Of a stretch of DNA of 64,000 bases, positions 49,206 through 59,504 are shown piece after piece. How positions within the stretch are numbered: the stretch's first letter is position 1; every line of letters starts with the position of its first letter. Below the pieces are notes generated by a model. That model worked only from the letters and a program-made list of their open reading frames with translations. It was not told the DNA's origin and made no database searches. The DNA is from Oxytricha trifallax (taxonomy: Eukaryota > Ciliophora > Spirotrichea > Sporadotrichida > Oxytrichidae). The position numbers and the translations under genes are program-made. The DNA is taken from positions 1 to 64,000 of the forward strand of contig ARYC01001138.1 in NCBI GenBank assembly GCA_000711775.1, given 5' to 3'.

Positions 49206-51948
49206 TCAGTGTCTCAAGTTGTATATAAGTTATTAAGCTTGAATAAACATATTAGCGTCTTCCCCATTGAAATTGGTGGTGTAGCTTTGTGTCTCTTTAG
49301 ATTTCTCAATAATGTCCCCGTTTTAATCGATCTTTCTGGTTGTGTAGGTAAGTATGAATTCATGATTCAGAGCTGCAGAGAATGAAGATTCAATTGTTTA
49401 TTAGAGTTTGCTTTTCGTAGCTTACTTCTTTTAGGTCAACACTTACTGATGAAGGAAATCGTCAACTCGCTGATGCTTTGACTTGGAAAGCTGTTCATAT
49501 TACTTTGATTTAGAGAGCTGCTTTATATTACGCTTCTTGCTAGATTTAAGAATTTCTTGCTCAGATTGCTCTTCTTGCTTGATTACTACAATATTCTCCT
49601 CTGAATGTAGATCATTATGCATAGAATCCTCCATTTCCTAATCATGTTGAGATTCTTTTTCCTCTTCTTCAATTTTGACTTCAGTTTTAAGATTCAGTTC
49701 TTGAGAAATTGTCTTTTTCTTAGACGATTTGGCTTTAACTGTTGATTCATCATTCATCTCTATGTTTTAATCTTTTTCTAGTTGATATTCACTGTCTTTA
49801 ATTCTGGGCTTGAATTCCTCCTCTGATGGTTCGCTTTCCTCAGACTCTTATTCACTATCTTCGACTCTTGATCTTTTACTTTGTGTTAGAGTATTTTATA
49901 TGGTAACCTGCTAGGAATCAAGTTTCTTAGGTCTGAGCTATCTCTTGCCAGTAACTTGTTCTTCTTCAATTTTATGTTCCTATTCATTGACCACCTTTTT
50001 CTTGCTCTATTTTGCTGATTTGTCTTGGGTAACTACCTAATTATTCTGATTTTCTGTTTTGCTGATTCTTGATCTTCTCTGCTCCTGCTCATCATCGCTT
50101 GAATCACTGCATTAAGACAATCTACCCTTTTCTTTGAGTAATGTTCTGCACTTCTTACTTAATTGCTTGCCAATATCTATCAACTCATTAAGGAATTTGA
50201 ACTTTCTATTGTAATAGACAGTCACATCTGCCCCTTTTCTTATAATTTGTGAGTATTTTTTCAACTCGATGATTCTAATAGTATCAATTAGCAATGAGTT
50301 TGATAAAAGGATCTGTGTTACTCTCTTCAGCTTCTCTTCTCTTTCATTAATATAGTTAACGATTTCCTTTTTCCTGTTGATATTATCTCCAGCATTTGGC
50401 TTGTCTTTATTGATTTCATGACTGAATTGACCTAAATATTTAATGCAAAGAATAATCTTCTTATTCAATTGATCATCAACCTCATTCTTTGCTTCCTCTG
50501 CTTATGATTCATTTTGAGGCTGACGCTTTTCCAAAGTTATACTATTATTCGAATTTTAAGTATCGTTTTAACTACTATCTTCCTTTGAATTTGAATTGTC
50601 TTGCTCTTAACTTAATCTCGCATTTTCATCTGGCTTTTTCTTTATTTAATTTTCATCTGAATCCTGCTAAACCTCTATATCTTAATCCTAATTGACTAAA
50701 GGTTGTAATTATGCATTCTTATAATTAGCTTTTTCTTCTTCCTTTGAATCGTCTTTTTACTTTGAGGTTCTAGCTCCACTTGCCTTTCTGGCACTAATAC
50801 AATACATATATTCAGAATCTTCCTTAGAATCCATTTTAGATCTTCTCTTGCACATCTTTTTGGCTTTCCTCTTAATTTTGCAATCTTTTACTTTCTAAGT
50901 TAATCTCTGTGTCTTCTCCTGTTCTTAAGATTGACTCTCTTCATTTTGCTACTCTTAGATAGGTTGTTCAGGCTATTACTTTTGCTAAACTTCTTCGATT
51001 TACTTTATATTTTATTGAGATTTATCTTTGCTAGCAGAAGGTTTAATCTAAGGTCGTTCTTAAGATTAATTTGGTAATTAGCTGTTTTTAGGGGGTCTCC
51101 CTCTTTTTCTTGCAATGTTAGCATTCTTAAATGGATTTGATGGAGTTAGGACTCTGCCATAGCTATTGCCAGTTTATGGAGAAGCCTCTTCTACCTACTA
51201 AGATTTCTTTTCTTCTAAGACTTATTCATTTTTCTCCTCTTCTTGTGATTAAGCAACTTTCTGATTAAGATTTGGCTTTTTCACTTCGGTATCTCTCTCA
51301 CTATCAGAGTCCTCTAATTTCTTTACTTTATTGGATCCCTACTTTTTACTTAGAGCTTCCAACTTGGCTGTCAATTGTTGCTACTGTTTTATCATATCCT
51401 TCATTTTTTCAGATTCCCTTAGTTCCTACTGCTTCTTTTCATATTTCTGTGCTGCAATTGAAGTAGGCTTCTTATTAGTAACATTCACGATTATTTCAGG
51501 ATTCATTACTTCTTAAGTGTCTTCTTTTAGAGATTAGGATTAGCTCTTTCCTTCTGAACTTTTGCCTTGCTAGTCACTTTTTTAATCATCCTTGGATATT
51601 AATGATGAAGAATTACGCTTTTAATCACTTCTTGACATGAAAGTGTCTCTATTAATCTACGATGCACGAGTCACTCCAGGAGTTTGACTCTTTTTAACTT
51701 GTTCGCCTTGAGATTACATGCTGATTTTATCTTGAGACTATTGTACTTAATGCTATTAAGAGTTATTGTTATTTAGACGGCACTTTCTGAGAACTGAAAA
51801 GTTTGTTAAAGTTTGGAATGGCTTGCTCTTGTTGATCTTTAGAGATGTCCTTGGCTTAAGATTTGGGGGTTTATTTAGATTAAACTGGCTGGAAAGTTTA
51901 TTATTTACCTAAGTAATTACTTAAGTTTTTGCTATTGGGGTGGATCAT
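49206..51948 (-). CDS. AT-hook protein 5 with LEDGF-IBD-like helical block
   Basis: The largest family member (~913 codons), TGA 49206-49208. From ~51770 downward the frame is continuous and IES-free. The best start (ATG 51946-51948, MIHPNSKNLSNYLGKQ) is in another frame, with a one-step shift near 51780 within AATAACAATAAC, so the first ~60 residues are provisional; otherwise the start is Met in ISMQSQGEQ. AT-hook RKRGRPPKN at ~285, then Lys/Arg-rich and Cys-containing segments (KDCKIKRKAKKMCKRRS). At ~510-612 a helical block (TIRIIELKKYSQIIRKG, YYNRKFKFLNEL) resembles the integrase-binding domain of LEDGF/HRP2 (LKKIRRFKVSQ, LYNKFKNMFL). Acidic/Ser tail, then family C-terminal domain (RKIDQNGDIIEKSKETQSY). 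Divergent from RRP7, 221 bp between starts. Confidence 0.8.
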
Positions 51949-52169
51949 TAGATGGAGTTTAAATTTGATATTTTATTAAGAAATTTAGTTTTTAAATAAT
52001 TTATTCTTAAAAATTTCTCACTCTAAATTTATACCCCCAAATAAGTTTTCCTTATTTTGAATATTTCAATTTGTGATAAATTTCACTCAATCAATCAATT
52101 CTTTCATTTTTATAGATTAATTTATATTAAATAACTTATAAATTTGTATAATAAACATATAAATTAAAA
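51949..52169. promoter_or_regulatory. divergent intergenic region between AT-hook gene 5 and RRP7
   Basis: 221 bp of very AT-rich DNA between two divergent starts; it presumably holds both promoters. No specific element recognised. Confidence 0.4.
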
Positions 52170-53654
52170 ATGAGTAAAAATCTGATGTAAAAGCCTCAAT
52201 AGTAGTAATCTAACCTCGGGAAGAGGCCTTAAACCACTCAATCACAATTGCAGTCTCAAATTCAAAAATAGAGATAAAACCCCAATACCCCCACAGCTGC
52301 AATTAGTAGTACTAGTGCTTAGGTCAAATAAAATTCATAAGTTTTAGGGAGTGCCTCGTCTGAATATAAAATACTTAAAATTCCAATTACTAAAGATATT
52401 TATTATAAATAATTTATGTTCCTTTATTTACTACAATATAAGGCAATGATTATATATAGTGTGGTATTATCATAATTTTAAAAACGATATAATAAAAACT
52501 TACTATATATAAAGATAAGATAGTGTTTTACTATTACAGGAGATATACTTAGAAAAGCACTGCCGAAACTAAAAATTCAAATGTGATTGTGTCATTACCA
52601 GAAGATAGAACCATCTACGTTTGTCATTTCAACAGACCCTAATTAATTATGATTAATTTATTCACATTTGTAGTATATTTATAAGATTGACCCATTGATG
52701 AGAACTTTGTATAGAAATTCTTTGGAATGGCAGGGAAGATAAAGTAAGTGTAGATAGGCGAATATAAAAATAAGGCCAATAACAAGAGAAAGAGAAGAAC
52801 TGTCTACTTCGCTATTATCACTTTAAAATCATGAATATTTGATTTAATTAAATTAGTATAAAATATTTTTTAATAAGATCACCTACAAAAACGCATCTGA
52901 TTGCTATTAATTGCTCAATTAACCTAAATTACTGCAAAATAAGGTTAATTTATTGACTAAGAAAGGCGTCAAATTCAGTGAAAACCCCTTTGCTAAGGAC
53001 CCCAATTTCCTTAATGATGTATATAAATATATATTATCTGATTATTAAGAATAATAGTAGTATGATATTTAATATATTTTTAAAATTAGATAATTTGAAA
53101 TGACTAGGAAGAGAGCGATGAAGCCAATGAAGAAGAGGAGGACCACAAAGCCATTATGCAAGACGGTGGTTTTACAATGGTCACAGCAGCTGCTCTTAAT
53201 GAAAACACTCATGGAATCAAGGGCAAAGGTAGTGATGGAATCAGCACAGTTTTGGGTATCTCCTAAGAAGACGCAGTGGAGATTTATAAGCAGCAGATGA
53301 GAAAAATGAATATGCTGGATGAAGAAGAAGATAACCAAGACCACATAATTATTATTAACTAAGTCTTTCACTTGTTTTTTATCTCAATGAACTATTTACA
53401 TAAAGGGAAACGAATCAGATGCATCTGGAGATGGGGATGATTCAGATTCAGGGGATATGCGTCGTTTGAAGTACACCACAACCTCCAAGAAAAAGAAGGC
53501 ACTTATGAATGACTTCTACAAGTTCCAAGTTAAGGACTACAAAAAACAAAAACTAGAGGAGATTAGAGAGGGATTCGAAAATGACAAGAGAAGGCTCCAG
53601 AAAATGATGCAAAAAGAACAAGAAAAAGATGTTAAAAATGCCAAAAAGGAATGA
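52170..53654 (+). CDS. RRP7: ribosomal RNA-processing protein 7, germline form with five IESs
   Basis: Six non-scrambled MDSs. Removing the five IESs leaves 1071 bp, a 356-residue frame from ATG 52170-52172 to TGA 53652-53654. Rrp7 is a conserved 40S biogenesis factor acting in the nucleolus in the SSU processome. Seen: an RRM-like N-terminal half (LPEDRTIYVCHFNRPIDENF, FFGMAGKIKQVQIGEY, RTVYFAIITYKN), the NPFAKDPNFLN region, an acidic segment, DGGFTMVT, and the diagnostic C-terminal helix (NDFYKFQVKDYKKQKLEEIR and KRRLQKMMQ). Length is in the usual range for the family. The Gln-rich N-terminus is typical of this genome. No introns needed. Confidence 0.92.
52392..52549. other. RRP7 IES 1 (158 bp, pointer TACT)
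   Basis: TACT at 52388-52391 and 52546-52549. Excision gives KIPIT-QKSTAETKNS in frame; other nearby repeats (AGATAT, ATACTTA) give the wrong frame. Confidence 0.8.
52640..52693. other. RRP7 IES 2 (54 bp, pointer GACCC)
   Basis: GACCC at 52635-52639 and 52689-52693; excision gives CHFNRPIDENF. No GT-AG borders, so not an intron. Confidence 0.92.
52822..52882. other. RRP7 IES 3 (61 bp, pointer ATCAC)
   Basis: ATCAC at 52817-52821 and 52878-52882; excision gives YFAIITYKNASDC. Confidence 0.9.
53018..53103. other. RRP7 IES 4 (86 bp, pointer AATGA)
   Basis: AATGA at 53013-53017 and 53099-53103; excision gives NFLNDQEESDEANE. Confidence 0.9.
53349..53403. other. RRP7 IES 5 (55 bp, pointer ACATAA)
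   Basis: ACATAA at 53343-53348 and 53398-53403; excision gives NQDHIKGNESDASG. Confidence 0.9.
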
Positions 53655-54018
53655 GCAAAATCACATTGAGAAAATGAGAAGCTTCAATTTCAAAAATATA
53701 AGTCTCTGTTCTAGTTATTGATCAATTGGAATTTTGATAATACTAGATTGAGTGAGTGTAAGAGACCTAATTAAGAATCACTTATTTATTTCAAGTTTTA
53801 AATTGTTGATACATTATTACAAGTAGAGGCATCAAATAAATTGCTTATTTCATTATAGATTGATGTTCCGCGTAGTAAAATTTATGTAAACGGTATTAAA
53901 ACTCCATAGATAGAAATATATAATAAACTCGAATTAAATTTCTTTTGTTAACCCAATTGCCACTTCTCATTCTCATAAGAACTCTATTGTATTGTACATT
54001 TTAGTGCATTTTATTTTT
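53655..54018. other. short intergenic spacer between convergent genes
   Basis: 364 bp between the stops of RRP7 (+) and the next gene (-). No feature recognised; presumably both 3' UTRs and a macronuclear chromosome end. Confidence 0.4.
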
Positions 54019-54983
54019 TCATTTTTATTGCTTATTCATAACTTCAAAAGTGATATCATTGGCCATTCCCTCCAATTACTAAAATACAAATTGCGTGGCT
54101 TTCACAAAAGTTTCCTTTTTCTTATCAATATCCTTTATCTACTCCTCCAACTATATATATACCTATTTTTATTCATAATTTTAAATATCAAATGAACCTA
54201 AATTTATAAATTTAAACTATTTTTCTTCAGCCTCGTATTGACTCTTTTTCCTATCATATTCCAGCTATTGCTCTATATTTTTAGAGTGCAGTCTCTGTAT
54301 TTCTGAAATGAGGTCGATCAGATCTAGAAATCAAAGTTATAAATTTATTTTAAATACACATTAATAAAATGAATGATTATTGTGCTGAGAATATTTGTTG
54401 CAAAAAATGGAGAACTTCAATAAGAATAGTAGAATTAATACTTACTCTATCTAGAGACTATTGCTGAGTTGAAATCTGGATTGACAACAGTCATATCTTA
54501 TTGTTAGTATTGCATGTTTGTGCTATTATGATCCATATAGGTCTACTGCTAATTATGACCCATTTGCTTGCTCAAATTAATATTTTTTAAAAAATCTTAT
54601 TACAAAGGTAACAACTTAATGGTAAAAAAAGTAAGAGTCAAAATATTTACTAATTTATTTCTCAAGGTTGAGGCGTTTGTCTGATTTATGTTAAATCTAA
54701 ATAAGTCTTCCTCTTGTAGTAGGAACTTTTAATGTTGTTATTACTATTATTATAATCTTAGCGAATTCTAAAATTATAAGTTATTCTCGAAAGACCTGAA
54801 TTCATTGCTATCCTAATCCAGTAAGTAATTGAATTTATCAAGTTCTGACTACTCTGGAATTTATTGCAATATTGACACTGTTTTTTATACTTTGGGTTTT
54901 GGCTTTGCTTATTAAATTGCTACATTTCCGTTTCTTATTTAATCCGCGAAATTCACATCTCTCTCATCATCCCTATTATTCAT
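54019..54983 (-). CDS. small coiled-coil hypothetical protein with introns
   Basis: ATG 54981-54983 (MNNRDDERDVNFADQIRNGN) to TGA 54019-54021 in three blocks. The second and third are joined by a clear GT-AG intron (54324-54445, donor GTAAGT) that keeps frame. The first ends near 54645 and the second begins near 54590, with an unresolved intron or IES. The middle is Gln-rich (LRLQQQQQQHQKFLLQEEDL); the last exon is a regular coiled coil (LIDLISEIQRLHSKNIEQQL, QLEEQIKDIDKKKETFV). No known family recognised. Confidence 0.7.
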
Positions 54984-56338
54984 TTTTAATTTAATTATAA
55001 TTATTAATAATAATAATTTTAAAGATTTTTATAAGAAAAAATAGGCAAAAAATTATAAAGGGAAAATATAATAAAATTTGTGAGAGAGGAGATTTTTGAA
55101 ATTAATAAAAAATATGAATGAGAAAATCATAATGGAAATAAACCTAGGTAATTTTAATTCCCCTAAATTATATAATTATAATTATTATTAATATAAATAT
55201 AAAAATACTTGTAATCAAATGTTTCAAATATTATCAATAATATAAGCTTACCCTTTAAGTTTAGCCTCATTTTTAAGTTTTTATTTTTGTAATTTATATT
55301 CTAGCATTCATAAAAATAATCAATTAATTTACTTAAAACTTATAATTTATAATATATTTGATTATTTTCTACTGTAATATATTCTAAATTTATGATTAAC
55401 ATGTCTCCCTTCTCCAAATTTTGCTTAATTTCTTTTGGAACTCTCTCTGCAAAATTATTTATATACTTCTTCACATCAAGTTAATTTAAAATAAATATGA
55501 AAAATAGAGGGGAAAATATTAAGATATTATAAAATAATGCAAATAATTAATTTGAAAAAAATCAATCTATTAAGGTGCTTTGAGACTTTAAGGTATGTTT
55601 GCAGCTTGACTTATCTTTCCATTCTATGATTTATTTCTATAAAAAACACAGTTATTCATGATATTTTAGGTTAAGTAAATTACTAAAGCATTTTATTTTT
55701 AATAAATGAGAATATTTGTTGTAAATTGTACTTACTACTATTATTCTTGTCGATCCAAATTTAATAGTTTACTTTAATTACTCTTAATTTCATCTATATC
55801 TTTTACTTATATTTATGTTTAAGTTTATGAATTTTACTCTATATTTTCTAAAACTAAGCTAGATCCTTTTCTAGATTATTATTCTTTAGGTATCTTTTGG
55901 AGATTATTCTATTTATTTTATTATAGATTCTAGTGCTGATTGATAAATACCTTAGAGAAGCTGGTATGGGATTGTGACAATTAATTAATATTTGCATTTG
56001 GATTGACCTGTTCTTGTAATAAAGGGGATTCGTTAAAGAATTTATGAGAGCTTTAGTCTGTCAGTGAGAGAGGGTTCTGGAATGAATGGTGGGAAGATTC
56101 CTCATGGAGATATTCGTTCATTTAATTTACAATTTGTTGATTAAATTAATAATTATAAAAAGGGGGCTGTGTGTAAGAGTTTTAAGATCTTTCATTTTAA
56201 AGATCATACTCCCTCCCCAAAAAATTATAACTAAGAATCTATTAATCTCAATTTAATTAAGTCAAAGGATTTTTAACAGAGACATTTCATTAATTAAATT
56301 AAGAATATTCGAAATAGAGACAAATATTGTCTTGGGTT
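54984..56338. other. AT-rich intergenic DNA
   Basis: No frame, repeat or RNA gene I can support. Slightly less AT-rich around 55950-56100 without a recognisable gene. Confidence 0.4.
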
Positions 56339-58690
56339 TCACTATCCAGGCATGATTTTGTGTTCATCGATGGCGCTCATAATAGGAACAAACATGTTCA
56401 TTTTTCTCTCTGCCCAATATGGATAATTTACTGATAACTTCTCTGCTTAGTCGATATAGTCATTACCTTCTAGTCTTGTTTCGTTGTTCTTTGCCAATAT
56501 ATAGCCATAGTTTCTCAAAGCGAAAACTTTCTCGTAGCAATTGTGTTTCTAAAACAAAATTGTTTAAAATCAATAAAAAGATGAGTTGTAATTAAATTTG
56601 TATTTAACTAACTAAAGTAAAACTTACCTCTAGTTGTTTGAAGATAAGCTGGTTGACACTCATCATGCTGGAATGATCTCCTTGTGACTCAAGTAAGCCT
56701 CCCAATAAACTTAAGCACTTGAATTTTATACACAAAAATTGTTAAAAAATGGAATATTTCTTTATTCATATTTAAGAAATACTATAAGAATCCCAACTTA
56801 GTTATAATAATTTTATTGATATCAATCTACATTTTATTGAATTTGAGTAGATTCTCAACATCAATATTCTTATATACTTTCATGCAAATGTCTAAGAATG
56901 CGAAAGCTTCCTTGTATTTCTACACTATATAAGCAAGTTCCCCTAAATTCTAAATGGGCAGAATGCTTTGCGGCTGTGTGATAAGATTTTTCAAGAATTT
57001 TTCATTAACTATGTGCTTCTTGAGATCGTAGTGTTTGAAGTCCTTTGGTAAGAAGTCTCTGCAAATGCGGGGATCAAAGAATTCATCTAAGAACAATTTC
57101 TCTGAGATTTGTTCCATTGAGGTGCTTCTTTTCAATTCAGGCTGATGAGCCTCTGGGTAAGCAACTGTATCTTCGTGAATAGGCTCGAGATCCTTGAACC
57201 TAGTGTCAAAGTTTGTAAAATTTAACCATTGGAATTGATTTTAACGAATACTATCTTTGCTCTCTAAACTGTTGATAATTCAGATCTACGAGGGATGTGT
57301 TTAATTATATAAAAAATCAAGTTTTCAATTGCTCTCACACTTAACTTGAGATTAACAATAGCACCTTCCATATGTCTCAACATTTCTTAAATTTTATCTA
57401 AACCTTTTCCAGCCAATTCGTCCAGCATTTGAGGTTTCCCCACATCCTTCATCTCTATTAAAATTATTTTCATTTTTCATTAATATTTTGAAGTTATCAA
57501 TATACTAATGATTATTATTTAATCTCCTTATCTTATGCAATTGATTGTGATTTCTCAACAAATTAATAGAAATGATTGATTCCATGATTGTTATATATAT
57601 AGCCCTTCATTTCAGGTGGTGCTATTTCTCATATATTTAAATACATTATAGAAATGCGTTCTTAAATTACATTATTAAATTAATTTTACTTAAATTTCTA
57701 GTGACTCCGTGAATAGCTTCTCAGCTGAGTCCAATTCAATACCCTGTAAACTGTAGCTCGTCTATAGAGAAATTAGTTAAATCATGCATATTGAGAAATA
57801 AAGCAATTCCTTTATAAAAGATTTTATCATAAATTCCTTACAGCAAGAGAAAACTTTAGATCTGTGAGATCTGAATTATTGAGCACCTACTCGTAATCAC
57901 TTAATAAATCACTGCCGTAGTCACATGCTTTATCGATGTCGCAGTCGATGTAAAACTTAAGCAAATTATTGTGCCACATAAATCTGCGGGGTGCATCTTC
58001 TTTGTTAAAAATAAACAAATCAATTTAAATAAATAAAATCATAAATTATCCTAAACACGGATATTTTAATGTAATTAATGATAGATAAAAGTAAGGGAAA
58101 TATTGATTTAAAAATTGTTGCGTGGATATAATTTATTGGCTGTTTCAGTGCATCTGAGGAAAGTACTCTCTACTCCAGGGGCATCTTAAAGTATAGTCTG
58201 GATTGAGGCTATTCTTTGAAATACATATAAATGATAGGGAGAGTGAGTGTTCCCGATAACATTTATTTTTTAAGATTAATTTAGTACATAGATTCTTATT
58301 TAAAAAATGCCAGTAACTCCGATCATTGAATACATAAAAAGATAAAATTTTATAAAGAATATCACATTCTCAATATCTGTGATACATTTTTAAAGATGAG
58401 ACAGAGAATCTTCATATCTGTTATCCGTAGCGTATTTCAATGCCAATTGGTAATTCTCAATTTTCTGAACCAAATTCAATGTCACTGAATCATAAATATT
58501 AAACATTTAAATTATGTATTTCTCATTTTAAATAAAAATTTAATAAAATAGCATAAATTATTAAATCCTATTGGGCAGCCTGGTTTTAGTTTGAAGTAAA
58601 CTATCGGAGGGGTCTGTTATAAGACTAAGTTATAGAGTACAGTCTATTCTGTTATGGTTGCCTAATAAAGTATCTTTGAGCTAGTTTCAT
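56339..58690 (-). CDS. TPR-repeat protein with a mitochondrial-type N-terminus, multi-segment
   Basis: Minus-strand gene from ATG 58688-58690 to TGA 56339-56341, cut into about nine coding blocks by AT-rich gaps of ~50-200 bp that I take as IESs and introns; individual joins were not all solved. Blocks in order include MKLAQRYFIRQPQQNRLYSI (basic, hydroxylated, few acids, like a mitochondrial presequence), NLVQKIENYQLALKYATDNR, SIQTILQDAPGVESTFLRCT, NNLLKFYIDCDIDKACDYGS, SYSLQGIELDSAEKLFTESL, LGELAYIVQKYKEAFAFLDI, GLLESQGDHSSMMSVNQLIF and CYEKVFALRNYGYILAKNNE. The helix pairs and the YxxAxxxL spacing indicate tetratricopeptide repeats, a protein-binding scaffold. Organelle and partner are inference. 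The next gene's stop lies 50 bp upstream. Confidence 0.65.
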
Positions 58691-58740
58691 GATTGTTATT
58701 AATGATTATAAATATTTATATCATTTAAATTACTACACGT

Positions 58741-59308
58741 TCATTTATCTTCCTTAATCCTCTATTCATAGAATAAAAGTTGTAATTATATAAACTATTC
58801 TTACAATTTTAAAAGTTATATATACAAAGATTCTTATTCTAGTGGAACTATCTTAGAATTCTGGAGATCTCTCTTTCCAAGTGCATCCCTAGCAGGCGCT
58901 ATTCTCTACTAAGTCTCATTGTATTTTTTATTTGTGGCTTCAAGTCTTTCCTGCAATTCTTGTGCTTTTTGCATTAGCAACTGATTCTTTTCCTACTGCT
59001 ATTGAAGTAATTAGTTAGTCTTCTACTGATGTTTTTTATACATAATATAGTACTCGAAAACTAAAAGGGGTTTTGGGGATTAATTAAATATAGGAATTTT
59101 TAAGTTACAGAGAAGACGCAGACTAACCGATTCCCAGTTCTTTCTTTCTCTATTCAGTCTACAGCTCTAATTCCTTCGCTGTTTTTGGAATTGTAGCTGA
59201 GCTCAAATTCTTCTGCGCTACCTTCTTCGAGTCATCTATCATTTATTTTAGACTCTAATTTTGCTTCTGTTGATTCTAGGGATTAGAAGTTGTCTGGAAG
59301 GATTTCAT
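58741..59308 (-). CDS. short coiled-coil protein with one intron
   Basis: ATG 59306-59308 (MKSFQTTSNPQNQQKQ) to TGA 58741-58743. A 67-nt GT-AG intron at 59061-59127 joins KKELGI to VFEYYIMYKKHQQ in frame. The protein is a Gln/Lys-rich coiled coil (QLLMQKAQELQERLEATNKK) of ~165 residues. No family recognised. The intron's 3' end carries a telomere-like CCCCAAAACCCC directly before TTTTAG. It may be the 3' part of the larger gene upstream, but it has its own good start. Confidence 0.65.
59061..59127 (-). other. GT-AG intron ending in a telomere-like C4A4C4 tract
   Basis: Donor GTTAGT at 59127 going down, acceptor CCCCTTTTAG ending at 59061; phase is preserved. The C-tract replaces the usual pyrimidine run and includes CCCCAAAACCCC. 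Confidence 0.75.
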
Positions 59309-59504
59309 TCTTAAAATAATTATTTATAATTTAAAATTAAACATTTTGAATTATCATTTACTGTTATAGTTTTAATATGCGATATTTCTCAATAAATTTG
59401 CTTTTATACCATTGGATAACTGTATTATTAATGAAATTACATACATAAAAAATTAATAGGAACATTATTCAAATTATATCAATAAACACTTGTTTTCACA
59501 TTTA

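Noticed and set aside
52276-52296. AAAACCCCAATACCCCC as a telomere-like end
   Set aside because: It is part of the RRP7 N-terminal coding frame (QNPNTPTA) and the repeat is imperfect.
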